A stretch of 64,000 nucleotides of DNA from Diplolepis rosae (taxonomy: Eukaryota; Arthropoda; Insecta; Hymenoptera; Diplolepididae). The stretch spans positions 434,001-498,000 of the forward strand of contig JAPYXD010000412.1 in NCBI GenBank assembly GCA_030998225.1. Direction: 5' to 3'. Positions 1 to 11,919 of the stretch are shown piece by piece. The position numbers and the translations under genes were made by a program. Below the pieces are notes generated by a model, which had not been told where the DNA came from, did not search any database, and worked only from the letters and a program-made list of their open reading frames with translations. Positions within the stretch are counted from its first letter, which is position 1. Each line of letters opens with the position of its first letter.

Positions 1-1408
1 ATCCTAAGAACTCGCGCATTACTTGGCCACTTTACTTTAAGTCAGAGTCTGGAAATCTCGCGAATTAGTTGGCCACTTTATAACAATTCTTATACTCCTA
101 AGAATTCGCGCATTACTTGGCCACTCTTTTTAAGACAGACTTCTTTTAACTCGCGTATTACTTGGCTACTTATAAAAATTCTTATACTCCTAAGAACTCG
201 CGTATTACTTGGCCACCTTACTTAAAGTCAGAGTCCGGAAATCTCGCGTACTACTTGGCCACTTTATAAAAATTCTTACACTCCTAAGAATTCGTGCATT
301 ACTTGACCACCTTTACTTCAAGTCAGAGTTCGGAAATCTCGCGTATTAGTTGGCCACTTTATAACAATTCTTATACTCCTAAGAATTCGCGCATTACTTG
401 GCCACTCTTTTCAAGACAGACTTCGTTTAACTCGCGTATTACTTGGCCACTTTAGAAAAATTCTTATACTCCTAAGAATTCGCGCATTACTTGGCCACCT
501 TATTTAAAGTCAGAGTCCGGAAATCTCGTGTATTACTTGGCCACTTTAGAAAAATTCTTATAATCCTAAGAACTCGCGCATTACTTGGCCACTTTACTTT
601 AAGTCAGAGTCCGGAAATCTCGCGTATTAGTTGGCCAATTTATAACAATTCTTATACTCCTAAGAATTCGCGCATTACTTAACCACTCTTTTTAAGACAG
701 ACTTCTTTTAACTCGCGTATTACTTGGCTACTTATAAAAATTCTTATACTCCTAAGAACTCGCGTATTACTTGGCCACCTTACTTAAAGTCAGAGTCCGG
801 AAATCTCGCGTACTACTTGGCCACTTTATAAAAATTCTTACACTCCTAAGAATTCGCGCATTACTTGGCCACCTTACTTTAAGTCAGAGTTCGGAAATCT
901 CGCGTATTAGTTGGCCACTTTATAAAAATTCTCTTACTCCAAAGAATTCGCGCATTACTTGGCCACTCTTTACAAGACAGACTGCGTTTAACTCGCGTAT
1001 TACTTGGCCACTTATAAAAATTCTTATACTCCTAAGAACTCGCGCATTACTTGGCCACTTTACTTTCAGTCAGAGTCCGGAAATCTCGCGTATTAGTTGG
1101 CCACGTTATAACAATTCTTATACTCCTAAGAATTCGCGCATTACTTGATCACCTTACTTAAAGTCAGAGTCGGGAAATCTCGCGTATTACTTTGCCACTT
1201 TATAAAAACTCTTATACTCCTAAGAACTCGCGCATTACTTGGCCACCTCACTTAAAGTCAGAGTCTGAAGTGCTCGCGCATCACTTTGCAACTTTTTATT
1301 AGTCTCAGAATCCGTAGTGCTACCGTATTAATTGATCTCTCTATTCAAATCAGAGTTTGAATAGCTCGCGTAATATTTTACCACTTTACAGCAGTCTTAT
1401 AATCCGAA
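1..1408. repeat. Tandem array of ~47-bp monomers with higher-order structure
   Basis: Monomers start with a shared block like ctcgcgYattacttggccac and then differ in their second half. Three classes are visible: one with gtcagagtccggaaat, one with attcttatactcctaagaa, one with agacagacttcttttaa. Starts at 11, 57, 105, 150, 197, 243, 291, 338, 386 and 431 give spacings of 45-48 bp, and the classes recur in a partly regular order, so the array is a composite of three monomer types. Copies after ~1250 are clearly more diverged. The open frames inside the array (for example 491-682 and 771-1148) are by-products of the repeat. Confidence 0.9.
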
Positions 1409-2273
1409 AAACTCGGACATCATACTTATAAACTTAATATTGTATTTTTCCGGGTTCCAGTTATTAAGAATCAGAGGTTTCGAAAAACCAGGAAATTAAT
1501 TTTTCGTGAATTTCCACCTTAGCTGCATTTTATTTTCTATATCCACAAAAATGTGTTTAATTTTTACGACGCCGGGACCGTATTGAGTGCCTTTCCTTAC
1601 AGAATTCTTCGAACACGTGGTAGGGGTTTGCTTTCCTTGGACGCTTGAGCACATAGAAATCTCAAGTGTCGGGGACATTAAAGTAAATTTTGACTGTGTA
1701 TAACCCTTGGTGTTGGAACCTGACCTATCATGGAGAATGCTCTCCATATACGTCAAACTCCGAACACTTGTCTTCCTAAACACGAGTTATTCCCAAATCA
1801 GTTTTCTTCTAGCCATGTGGCAGAGTGGTGGACTTACATCGGTCTGTCATCTCTGTGGTTTTTGAGAAAATAAATAAATTTTTCTGTACCAATTGCAATG
1901 TTCTGATTGTTTTAACTTCAGTGTCCTTTACTTTTGGTGCTCGTGCATATGTGTGGTTTGCTGTGCGTGCTTTACCAAGGACCCACGTTATATTCTCCCG
2001 TGTGTTGTTTCTTTCTGGTTTGAAATAATTGTGTTTATATATGTGCCCTTGAGGGAGTGCGTTCCGCGGCCGCATTTTTCACGGTTCCTGTGGGAGAGGA
2101 TTACTTGTTGGAGCAGTTTTTGGAACGGCCTGGTTCTTCACACCTAGAAACTCACTTACTCATAAGTTTTCTGCATGTGTACTCTATTTTTAATTAATAA
2201 GCAAAAAGCAAAAAACAAAAAAACAAAAAATACCATATATTTCTTAATTGCATGTATTAGTTAATAAATATTT
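1409..2273. other. Gene-free stretch
   Basis: Only short overlapping open frames on both strands around 1825-2147. None shows a recognisable domain, a splice signal with coding continuation, or a signal peptide. A homopolymer-rich A/C tract lies near 2205-2232. Nothing else can be supported. Confidence 0.5.
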
Positions 2274-2333
2274 AAAGGTTACAATTAAGCTAATTGGCAC
2301 TGAAGAGGGCCCCCATCTGTGGCCGAAACGTTT
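2274..2333 (+). ncRNA. Degenerate hammerhead-ribozyme-like motif
   Basis: The conserved hammerhead blocks occur in order: CTGAAGA at 2300-2306, a GC-rich stem II with one bulge (GG.CC at 2307-2311 against GGCC at 2321-2324), and GAAAC at 2325-2329. Upstream a small hairpin (CAATTA 2282-2287 with TAATTG 2291-2296) could be stem I, and AAAGG (2274-2278) pairs with CGTTT (2329-2333) at four of five positions as stem III. Three extra bases between stem I and the core, and the stem III mismatch, suggest a decayed copy. Such motifs are known from Penelope-like retroelements and retrozymes. No reverse transcriptase is visible beside it. Confidence 0.32.
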
Positions 2334-3956
2334 GCCTTCCTAATGTTTATGTCCTCGATGACATAAATAATTAGAAACTAAGCTGACCCCAAGCCAAAAT
2401 AAATATTACAGAATCTAAATATAATATATTCTATTTGTAAAATCTTTTCAATATTTTTTTTTTCATAAGCGTAGACCTAAAAAATGTTTCCGTAAATATT
2501 TCCCAGTGTTTATTATGCTTAAAAAATATCGAATCCATATCAATAAAATTATAATATTCTCTTGTCCGAGTATTGATGCAGCGGTGTCCGGCTATTGGAT
2601 CAATTCACTTTTCCCGTCCGGCAATTGGCTCCAGAGCATTATTTAATGAAGAGAATTATTAAAATGGATTATTCAGATTTAACACGACTCTGGACATTTT
2701 GTTATAGTAGGGAGGACACATACATCAAAATAATCGCGGCAATTCTTGATTCCGCATTACATTTAGAACGATTACTACAAAAAATTGAATGACATTTCCT
2801 TAGACGTCCGGCTATTGGTGCTTTTACCTTAATTTGTTAGTTTTCGATCAGCCGAAGAATCAACACATTATTTGTAGAATATTCGAAACACTTACATTAA
2901 TCAGAATTATGTGTAAAATCAATCATTTAATTCAGTATGTTGTACTATATATCATTCTTCTTCTAGTTATTCATCATTAAATGTTCTAACTAAGTATTTT
3001 GTTACGTTTATTTATTCACCCGAGAAATCCTTTTTACATAGCACGAAGCATTTGCGCAGTGAAGAATAAATGCGCGCGAGCGAACAGCACAGTTTTGGCA
3101 GCTCGCGCGACTATGTTTTTGACCGAATTGGATCGTTCCAAAATGCGGGCGATTTTTTTTCTCAACGGAATATGAAAGATAATTGAATGAAGTACATGTG
3201 GTTTTTTTTTCAGTCGAAATCCGATGAAGAAGACACTTGTTTATCAATTAGTTATAAACAATTATTAAAATTCCACTTACAATTTCAAGTTTTTAAATCG
3301 GAAAAAATCATAGTCAATCTATGTTATATGAAGATTCCATTGTCACCAAAAACATAAAAATCGGATAATTAGATCAGTCAGAATTAATTTTACAAAAAAA
3401 AGTGACAAAAATCATTGATTGTTAATATTATAAACAAAAAAATTTTTTGAACGAAATCACTTTAGATTTACGTCAGGAATGGTAAACACTATCGCAAAAA
3501 ATCATTTTGAAGTAGATTTGAATTTTCATCCAATTCGGGTGATCCGTTTCAGAAATTCTGACCCTATAGTAATTTGGCTGGCGCTCGGACCGTCAAATTA
3601 CTATAGTCCTTTGTAAACACTGCAACCTTCTATAGATATAAATGTAATAAGTTTTGAATTTTATTCTATCTGACTTAGTAAGTGGCTGCGATGAACCACT
3701 TGTAATTTTACTAGAGAATTTTACAAATATTTAAAACCTTTTTTGAAATAAATGCAATATTTTTAGATTTTATTATTATCAATTTAGTAATTCTGGAAAT
3801 TACTACTTAAAGTGCTAATAATTACAAAAGTTCCCTATTTTCCCTACTTTGCTACCTCGAAATAGTAAAATGTACTATGATTTTTTACATAGTTTACTAC
3901 AAGAAGTCTCTCCGTGTAGCGTGCGCACAATTTCCGCCGGAAGTCTATATTAATTA
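2334..3956. other. Gene-free stretch with a thrice-repeated 13-mer
   Basis: The 13-mer gtccggctattgg occurs at 2586 and 2806 and with one change at 2616; its role is unknown. An open frame at 2595-2792 overlaps it but encodes nothing recognisable. The rest is AT-rich unique-looking sequence. Confidence 0.5.
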
Positions 3957-4099
3957 TTACATTCTCATCATGGATGAGAAGGTATTGGTTTTATGTGAAA
4001 AATGACTTTCGAAATTTTCATCTAATCTTTACGTTTTGAGACCCCCTGTGTCAGAAAAAAACGGTTTTTACGAAAGTGACTGTCTGTCTGTCTGTCTGT
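3957..4099 (+). repeat. Dispersed repeat, copy 1, ending in a GTCT microsatellite
   Basis: This stretch is the reverse complement, with scattered differences, of about 27585-27717. Shared landmarks are acattctcatcat, gagaaggtatt, ttttatgtgaaaaatg and gttttgagaccccctg, and both copies end in (GTCT)n. A dispersed, probably non-autonomous repeat family is the simplest reading; no terminal repeats were identified. Confidence 0.7.
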
Positions 4100-4289
4100 A
4101 GTAGGTCGTGTGCGGCATAACTCTCGATAGAATTATTAGATTGAATTCAGCTTTGGCACACTTTATCGGAGCCGAAAAAGTAAGGACAAGTTCGTTAACC
4201 AGCCACATCCAATCAAAATTGAGAGATTGAGCACTACTTTTGTGTTTTTGAAAATAACTTTTTGGAAAAATCAAAAATTTCAATACTGG

Positions 4290-4960
4290 TTTTTGATAGT
4301 GCTTATAAATCTCTACAAATTATGCTGATAACATTTTTTGATTAAATCATAATTAGAAATGTTACAGCATATTCAAATTCGAAAAAAGTCAATATCAAAA
4401 TTACATTTTCCAGTTAAATTATACGAGATACGAAAAAACGTTATGATACAATATTATTAAATAAATAAAGACCTACAAATTTGAATTGTAACATTTTTTC
4501 ATAAAATGCATATTTTTCTTTTTAATTTAAAAAAAACACTATTGAAAATCCAAAATTCAATTTTTTAACAATAATATGTGAAATACGAAAAAAACCTAAG
4601 AATACAAAGTTGTTCGTTTCAAAAAGATCTACAAATTTTTTCTCACACAGTTTTTGATAAAACATATATTTTTCGTTTCAATTCCAAAAAATATGATTAA
4701 AATTCAAAAATTCCATTTTTTAGACAAAATATGTGAGATACAAAAAAACGTTTAGATGGAAAATTGTTTGCCTAAATGAGGTCTACAAATTCTCATTAAG
4801 ACATTTCGGGACAGGATGTATATTTTATGTTTTGATTTTTAATATTAAAAAAATTCGATTTTTTCACCAAAATATGTGAGATACGAAATAAGCGTTGTTC
4901 TGCAAAATCGTTTTCTTAAATAAAGTCTACGATTGTTTTTTCTTTTCGAGAGATTTGGAA
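4290..4960. repeat. Diverged ~150-bp tandem repeat, about four copies
   Basis: A landmark like atatgtgagatacgaaaaaa recurs at about 4421, 4574, 4729 and 4872, spacings of 153, 155 and 143 bp. Each is followed by a 'tctacaaatt'-like block and a poly-A/T rich segment. Copies are strongly diverged, so this is an old array. Confidence 0.7.
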
Positions 4961-5224
4961 GAAAATGAATTATTTTAACCATGTAATTTATTAAAAAGTT
5001 TCAAAAATGCATACAGAAAATCGAGCGCGACGCGCGAGTGTCATGATGAGAATGTGTTCCTTAAGGCTGATAGAGCCTTAAGTAAATTGAATCTCCTGTT
5101 TCACTTGAATTTAAAAAGAAATTGACTTTGAGAAAATGTGTAATTCACATCATCTGTAATATTATTATAAAATTGGTTTGAGCTTCAGTATCAAATTATA
5201 AGAAATAAACTTAAATGTATGCGA

Positions 5225-5400
5225 AGAGCACAAGACCGAGCGCGAAGCGCGAGGTCCAGAAAGAACGGAGCGTGAAGCGCGACGTTCAAAAATTCCGGAG
5301 CGCGCAGCGCGACGATCAAATCGCGCGCCCTAGGCGCTCTCAAACTTGCGAGCGAAGCGAGCTGCGCGCGGAGCGCCCGATGAGAATGTGCCCGCAAAGC
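5225..5400. repeat. GC-rich cluster of small hairpins with core gagcgcgaagcgcga
   Basis: A 15-nt core recurs at 5238-5252 (gagcgcgaagcgcga), 5268-5282 (gagcgtgaagcgcga) and 5298-5312 (gagcgcgcagcgcga). The first is flanked by GACC (5234-5237) and GGTC (5253-5256), the second by GAACG (5263-5267) and CGTTC (5283-5287), both perfectly complementary. The third keeps only a 2-bp match. The cluster is a GC island in AT-rich DNA. Related palindromic GC-rich sequence is seen in opposite orientation at 15040-15360 and as a fragment at 20520-20590. Confidence 0.65.
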
Positions 5401-5410
5401 AGGCAGATTT

Positions 5411-6140
5411 TTTAAAAATTAATGTTATTGGTCAATTATCACGAAAAATGTCAATCGTAATTGACAATTATCTTAAGGGTTTATTGCTGAGAATTTCTAA
5501 AAATCAAATTCCAACTTCTACAAATCACGAGAGCTCGAGGTACACAAGCTTATGTATCGTCTTTTGGAAGTATAAGACTGACTAATGAACGTTTTGAAGT
5601 GTGCGCAAAATGGCACTTACAAACTCCACAGTGCGTTCCACAATGCATACTGTAACGCATTTTTGGCCATTTCCATTGCATCTACACATGGTGATAAATT
5701 TTCATTCTATAATTCCAGTTATAATGATTAATGCTCAAAAAATATTTCTACCTTAAAACTCAATTTGAAAATAGTTAGGTTTACTTTCATTTGAAGAACC
5801 GATATATGTATTTTATTTAATAGAGCACAAAACTTTAAATTATGATTATATTTTGTAACTAAATACAATCATAAAATATCTTCAGTATTGCTTTCTTTAA
5901 CAAAACGTATAGAACTATGACATATAATATTGACTCTTTAATGAAGAAACGATTTCAGAATCATCATTCAGAACGCTTAGAAAGAAATTGAATTGGTTTT
6001 GGTTTGATTAAATTACTTTCTTTTGAAATGGTGGATGAGATTTAAATGCTTCAAAGCAATGATTTAAAAAGAAAATGTAAATTCAATTAAAAGAACTATT
6101 TAAAAAAATAAAGACTGCACTGCATCATTCGAACGTCATC
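5411..6140. other. Gene-free AT-rich stretch
   Basis: No supported coding, repeat or RNA feature seen. It is the upstream flank of the secreted cysteine-rich gene and may hold distant regulatory sequence. Confidence 0.5.
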
Positions 6141-6244
6141 GAATAACTTCTTTATGCTCCAGAGTCTAGAGAACTTGAGTTGCAAAGAAGCTGATCTTTC
6201 CTTGCAGATGGGTGTTTTGAGAGGTGCGATATGTCAGGTTCGGT

Positions 6245-6315
6245 GGGGGATATACGCCCAGTACTCACCTATAAAATCCCAGCAAGAAGGTCGAACGCAA
6301 CCAGTTATAAACAGT
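6245..6315 (+). promoter_or_regulatory. Putative core promoter of the cysteine-rich secreted protein gene
   Basis: A TATA box, TATAAAA, lies at 6270-6276, 111 bases before the start codon. About 30-40 bases downstream are initiator-like CAGTTA (6302) and ACAGTG (6311) sequences. Just upstream, 6245-6259 carries a near-palindromic gggggatatacgccc that only loosely resembles an NF-kB site, worth noting because genes of this family are often immune-induced. TATA position fits; the transcription start is inferred. Confidence 0.5.
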
Positions 6316-6386
6316 GAATCGGAAGAAGGACATTTTATTTTATGTTTGGAGGCTAGTTTTGAAATTTCAGGAAAAAGTTGACAATT

Positions 6387-6507
6387 ATGAAGTTTGTTGT
6401 TATTACCGTTGTCTTGTTCATCGCCGCGGTTTACGCCGCCAAAGAAAAGAAGGAAGAAGCTCGTCCAAAAACCTTTAGAAGACTCATTCCTGCTGATGTG
6501 CTTCGTG
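6387..6507 (+). CDS. Secreted single-domain von Willebrand factor C-like protein, exon 1
   Basis: Exon 1 encodes the first 40 residues and the first base of codon 41. ATG 6387 is chosen because it is followed directly by a textbook signal peptide, MKFVVITVVLFIAAVYA; an ATG at 6378 in frame would add only three residues. After the predicted cleavage comes a lysine/glutamate-rich linker. The exon ends at a GT donor (G|GTATGT, GT at 6508-6509) in phase 1, which matches the acceptor at 11919. The complete product would be 152 residues, small and extracellular, consistent with the SVWC family of arthropod haemolymph, venom-gland or immune-related proteins. Splicing is inferred from frame and signals, not observed. 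Confidence 0.8.
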
Positions 6508-8732
6508 GTATGTTTAGAAATTTATCAGAAAAATCTTTATCAGTATATGTGAAATATATAAAAAAAAAGATAATAAATATCTCATTTTGAAAGTAAATTT
6601 TTATAACAATGTCACCTTTTCCTTATCAGTGCTCTACAACTAGAAAGGTTTTTATAAATCTTGAGAAAGATACATTTTTTACCCATTGTATACAACTTTG
6701 AAGGACTACGGGTACTAAATTTAAATATTTTTTTTGAGATTTTATTAAATTCTTTTATTGAGACTTTTTCCATAGCCTAGATATTCTTATATCAATTTTT
6801 ATTTTTCGTACAATTATATTTCAAAGTTTGATTGGTTAATTCTAAGTTCAGATATTTCAAACAAAGTAATCGTTTGGTTCTGGCTCAAACAAACGCAAAT
6901 TGAGAGAAGTGATATGCCAATACTGTAAAAATATATGAGATAAAATTACAAAGATTCTGACAGTCTTCAAAAAAACTATTGTTATTTCTTCTGGACGACA
7001 ACTATTAGTTCTGATGAAGGATAACCATCCCAAACGAATCTTATTTAAAAAAACTACTGAAACTGATTCATTTATTTATATTCAATTAACATTAGATAAT
7101 TAAATCTGATATAATTGGATGTTATAACGTTATAAACATTGTTCATTTGACTTTAAGTTTCATACAAATATAACAGAAATCATTATTTATCGTAATTCCC
7201 TAATAAAAACTGCATTTTTAAATAAAAAAAAGTTACATTGGACAACAATAGTGTGAACATTTGTAATTACTCGTTACATTTTTAAAACTGTTTGAATTAT
7301 GACAAAAACCGTAATTTTCTACGTTTAATAATACTTTTTTTATAAAACTTTTGCATATTTTTAAATAATAATTGATAAATTATGGAAAATCACAACCAAA
7401 CTCAAAAGGAATCACAATTTTTTATCTTAACTTGGACCGCTCCAGTAAATTTAACAAGTAATTACAAGTGTTAACAGATGATTAAAACTTTCGGATATGA
7501 CTAAAATTAGAGCCACATGTTTTAACTCAATAAAAAAATTAAGATTCAAAACCCGTGGAAAATATGTCATTAGATTCAAAAAGCCAAAAAATCAAACGCG
7601 AATTAGATACAGATAGCAAAAAAAACCTATAAATTTTAATGGTACAATTCAAAAATTTCAAGAATTCGAAACCATCCGAACTCTCAGAATACAAACAAAC
7701 GACCAAATTTGGACCAAAAAAAAACATTTGTTTAGCATTTTTCGAGACTTTATAGAGAATATCTCGCTTCTCAGAGTCAAAATTCAATGTGTACTCACCA
7801 TATAGTTTTAAGTGAAAGCTGGTAAAACGTCATTATATGTCAACTTTTATTCAGTACATAGTTGACCGAAGGCGTTTTATAAATTATTTTTGAAATACGA
7901 ATGCAGCCAGTCATAAGGAATCGACCTACTTTTAATAAAACTTCTCGGGAATACCATAATAACGCGTACACACAACCTTTTTTAATGAGAAAGTAAAATA
8001 ACAATATTGCGTAAAGTTATCCAGATGTTTATTACAAAAATTAAGATTATCAACATATAGAATTTTTGTAGACCTAAAAAGTCTTGACTATAATTGAGTG
8101 ATGAGATTCAAATATTACAAAAATATGTACCTATTCTAATTTCTCGAGGAAAAGTGATATATAAATAAATGCCAGAGTAACATTGAAATAAAATAAAAAA
8201 TAAAAAATTCAAAACTATTACTATTCGTAATTTATGCTATTTTCTGATTACGCAACTTCAAATTTTTAATTATTCAAGTATATTATTTATTTCAAATTAA
8301 TTATTCTTTTTTGCACAGAAAGATTTCAAATTCTTAAATTTATATTATTTATTAATATATAATAATAATATAATAATCAAATTATACTATATTGTAATTA
8401 TTATTGTAAAATATTTACAAGAAAAGAATTGTCTGTTAGACGTTACCAGCTTTACGCACTTTTATTGTGTAAAGGTTTTGAAGTAATATACTTCTTAAAG
8501 TTTTTTGTACACGTATTTTTTGCGAGATACAATAATCTCCAAATAAATCTGATTTTTGTTTTGTCTGGAAATGAATTTTTGTTCTTAAATTGTAAAACTT
8601 TGTTGCCATTATTCTACAAAGCAGGAATTTCTAGTAATACCTTTCCTCACTTGAGGCTGAAATGTTTTTGTGGGTATTCATTAAGGTGTGTTCATAAAGC
8701 TAAATTTTATTTCAATTGAAAAAATATTCAAA

Positions 8733-9204
8733 TTAAGGGAGTATGGTGGATAAGACTATTAAAAATGAGAATTACTTGTAATTTTGACAGAACGCGTATT
8801 ATAGCTTACTTGAACTATGGTTCAAATTTCATGACCCTTCAGAACCTCAAACCCGAGAAATTAATTATTGAAAATAACATGTGATCTTATGGGAAAATGC
8901 TGTTTTTTAAAGATTATTTAAAAATGGGAAAATTATGAAAAAACTCTTAGATACGTGGAATTTTTTCATAATTTTCCCATTTTTAAATAATTTTTAAATA
9001 TCTTTATAACCTACAAAAACAGCATTTTCCCATAATATCACATATTATTTTCAATAATTAATTTCTCGGGTTTGAGGTTCTGAAGGGTCACGAAATTTGA
9101 ACCATAGTTCAAGTAAGCTATGATACGCGTTCTGTCAAAACTACAAGTAATTCTCATTTTTAATAGTTCAAATTCTTTAAATATTATCCACCATACTTCC
9201 TTAA
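8733..9204. mobile_element. Foldback/MITE element flanked by TTAA, inside the intron
   Basis: The two halves are long imperfect inverted repeats: ttaagggagtatggtgga at 8733 mirrors tccaccatacttccttaa ending at 9204, and pairing continues nearly to the centre (~8955), where aaaaatgggaaaattatg (from 8922) faces cataattttcccattttt (from 8967). Arms are about 210-230 bp with small indels. Both ends carry TTAA, the target preferred by piggyBac-type elements, but no transposase is present. A transcript across it would form a long double-stranded hairpin. Confidence 0.8.
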
Positions 9205-9415
9205 ACAAAAAGAATACATCACCCTGAACATTAGTCCTGTTGATATCGTTAAGTAATTATTGAACCAGATAACTATTATTGTCTCTCATATATTAAGACT
9301 GAATACAGTTTTTCAAGGTTTATGTGTTTTCAAGACACGCCTCGAGCAAAAAGTGGAAAGTTGAATCACCTTGGCAAATAGACCACTTTTCGTTCTATTT
9401 ACCATTGATCATTAG

Positions 9416-9457
9416 TATAAAAAGAGTATTGTAAAAGCGTGCATGTCCACATTATCA
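9416..9457 (+). promoter_or_regulatory. Possible second promoter within the intron
   Basis: TATAAAAAG at 9416-9424 is followed at 9446 by tccaca and at 9455 by TCAGCTTC, spacing compatible with a TATA/initiator pair. It could serve an alternative first exon spliced to 11920, but no start codon with a signal peptide is seen after it. Chance occurrence in AT-rich DNA is quite possible. Confidence 0.2.
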
Positions 9458-11919
9458 GCTTCTGCAGTAAATTACATAAACAGTGCGTTATATATACAGT
9501 GCATTTTTCTTTATCCAAATTGATTATAAAAATTTATCATTATAGAAGTTTATTAAAATTGATAATTCAAATAAATAACCTTTATTACCTTTAAGTTTTA
9601 TACCCTATTCATAAACTTTGAAACAAAAGAGTAAGTCAAAAGTAAAAGCCTAAATATATTTCAGCAAAAGGAGAATGTAGCAAGTCAATTAAATGATAGC
9701 TAGTCTCTCTATATCTCTATAATATGAGGAGAAAGTACAGAAGTCTACCTCATATTTTTAATTAACTTTTTTGTTTATTTTTTAAAATAACATCTGCTCA
9801 TATCAATGTTTTTTCAAAAATCTCATACAATAATCTTGGATATTTTTTATAATTCAGTAAATTCTAAAGTTTACAAAATATTTACAAAGAAACTCTACAA
9901 CTCTTAAACGTAACCATTAAAATATTCCAACGCTGTAATAATGATTATTTTTGTTCAAGTCACAAATTATTTGTTAATACATGATTTTATTTTCATGGAA
10001 GTCAGTGAAAATTTAATAATGTAATCAAATTCTTCGATGGTAATTTGCAAATTTTCGAGATTGATCTTTTTCAGAATTTAAAAAATATACGTATTCTATT
10101 ATTAAAATTTAACATGCTCAATATTTATCAAATTTTATTACATTCATAAACTCCTTCTAACTTTAAAATTATTAGAGAAAATTTATGTGATTTAAACTTA
10201 GTAAAAATAGAAAAAATTAACTCAAAATAAATATTTTTATGTATACGTAGCTATATCAGGCCATCCTTCACTCGATTAACAATAAATAAATAAAGTCGTT
10301 TTTTTATCCAGACATGAATTTTTCGCTTTGTGATATTTTATATCATAGTAAGTTTTTTATTAATCGCCCATGTCCCAGATAATTAAAGCGAAATCCATAC
10401 CTAAAATAATGGAAAGTCATCAGACCTGCCAAGAACTAATAAAATGTCAAGGCTTTTGACTGAATTGAGAACAAAAAAGAGAAAGTCGATGAGCATACAC
10501 GTCTTTCCTATGTGACACTTAATTAGGATATTTTTAATCAAGAATTAACGTTTAACTTCCATATAACAATAAAAATATCTCAAATTCAAAAAATGTCAAT
10601 GAATGTTTTTTAATGATTCTCGAATTATAGTAAAAGAAGGAGTTTCTTATAAATCTTGCAATTGTCATCAAAAAGAGGCAAATGCTTTCTAAAAAAATTT
10701 TATTATACTTTTACAAAAAAATTACAGTTGTCACACTATTATAGTTTATTGTACTTTAGTATGAAAAAATTCGTATGAGGATTGATTTAACCGTAAAGTT
10801 TATTGTGATTTTTTTTAATTAGCAGAGAAAATAATATTGTTTTCGGTTGATTATATTTTTGTACATTTGCAAAGTAGAAAGATATTTATATTTAACTGTG
10901 TTTTTACTTCATTTGTTGAATCCAATGATTAATACCGAATATATTCATCGAATGCAACGGTTTTTGTTAATCTGCCCCAATCAGAAATAATGATTGTTTT
11001 GAGGAAGGATACTTAAAAACTGAAATAAATAATTAAAATGACAATTATTTTCAATTAAATAAAAAAGAAATTCTATATTTTTATCTTTAATAAAATATTT
11101 TCAAATAGTTTTTTATCGATTTAAATTAGTGACCCAATTTCACTTATTCAATCAATTAGCTTTGAGAGGTTTCTCCTCGCGTGTGACTCAAAATGATTCA
11201 TTGATTCGTTAGAAATCAGCAATTGATTAAAAGCAGTTTTAATATTGGAAGTGCTACCAACTTGAAGTGGGGTGGCAAAAATTAATTCCTAAATAGGTAC
11301 CTTTTTGCCTCTTTCTTTACATAAGTTCTTTATTGCTACAAACCAACGACTCATCGTTGCCAAGGATGCTTAATGTTTACATAATGTATCAGCCTGATTT
11401 AAATTGTAAAGAGATTTAAAAAATTAAATTATATTAAAAAACTTGACCACATTTTACTTTTTCATTCTTTATAAATTATGGTGCCAGTGTGACATTTTTC
11501 CAAGGACACTTTCGTTTAACTATTCCGCATGCTTGATGGCCATGAGAAATCGAAATGTCATTATTTAAATAATCACGTTGTACAGACAATCGTACAAGTT
11601 TTTTTTATCTTGTGTGGGATGAAAATATATGTTGCACAAGCGATATTACTATATACGAGAGAGTAAAAAGGTTTCTCCTTGAGGATTCTAATATTATATT
11701 GATGTTGGATACAGTTGCACTTCCGTAATGCTACTTCGAAATTTCAAGTAATAAAATTAAAAACTAATTTCGGTTAATAATTTTTACTAAAGAATTAAGT
11801 TTTGAATAATAAATCAACATAAATTAACTTGTAAATTGATTTTAATTCTTAACATATTTTAAAATCCGGTAGAAATATATGGTAAATTTTCTGATAAAAT
11901 GTATTTTTTCATTTTTTAG

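Larger units (their letters stand above)
6508..11919 (+). other. Intron of the cysteine-rich gene (~5.4 kb)
   Basis: Starts GTATGT and ends tttttcattttttag, a good polypyrimidine tract and AG. Apart from a foldback element (8733-9204) and a possible internal promoter (about 9416-9457) it is AT-rich with no convincing exons. Small open frames inside (7539-7787, 8429-8719) show no coding features. Confidence 0.7.

Noticed and set aside
2595..2792. 65-residue open frame
   Set aside because: No family resemblance and overlaps a repeated 13-mer; most likely chance.
8429..8719. 96-residue open frame in the intron
   Set aside because: Lacks an ATG at its start, is AT-rich with coding-unlike composition, and sits in the intron of a better-supported gene.
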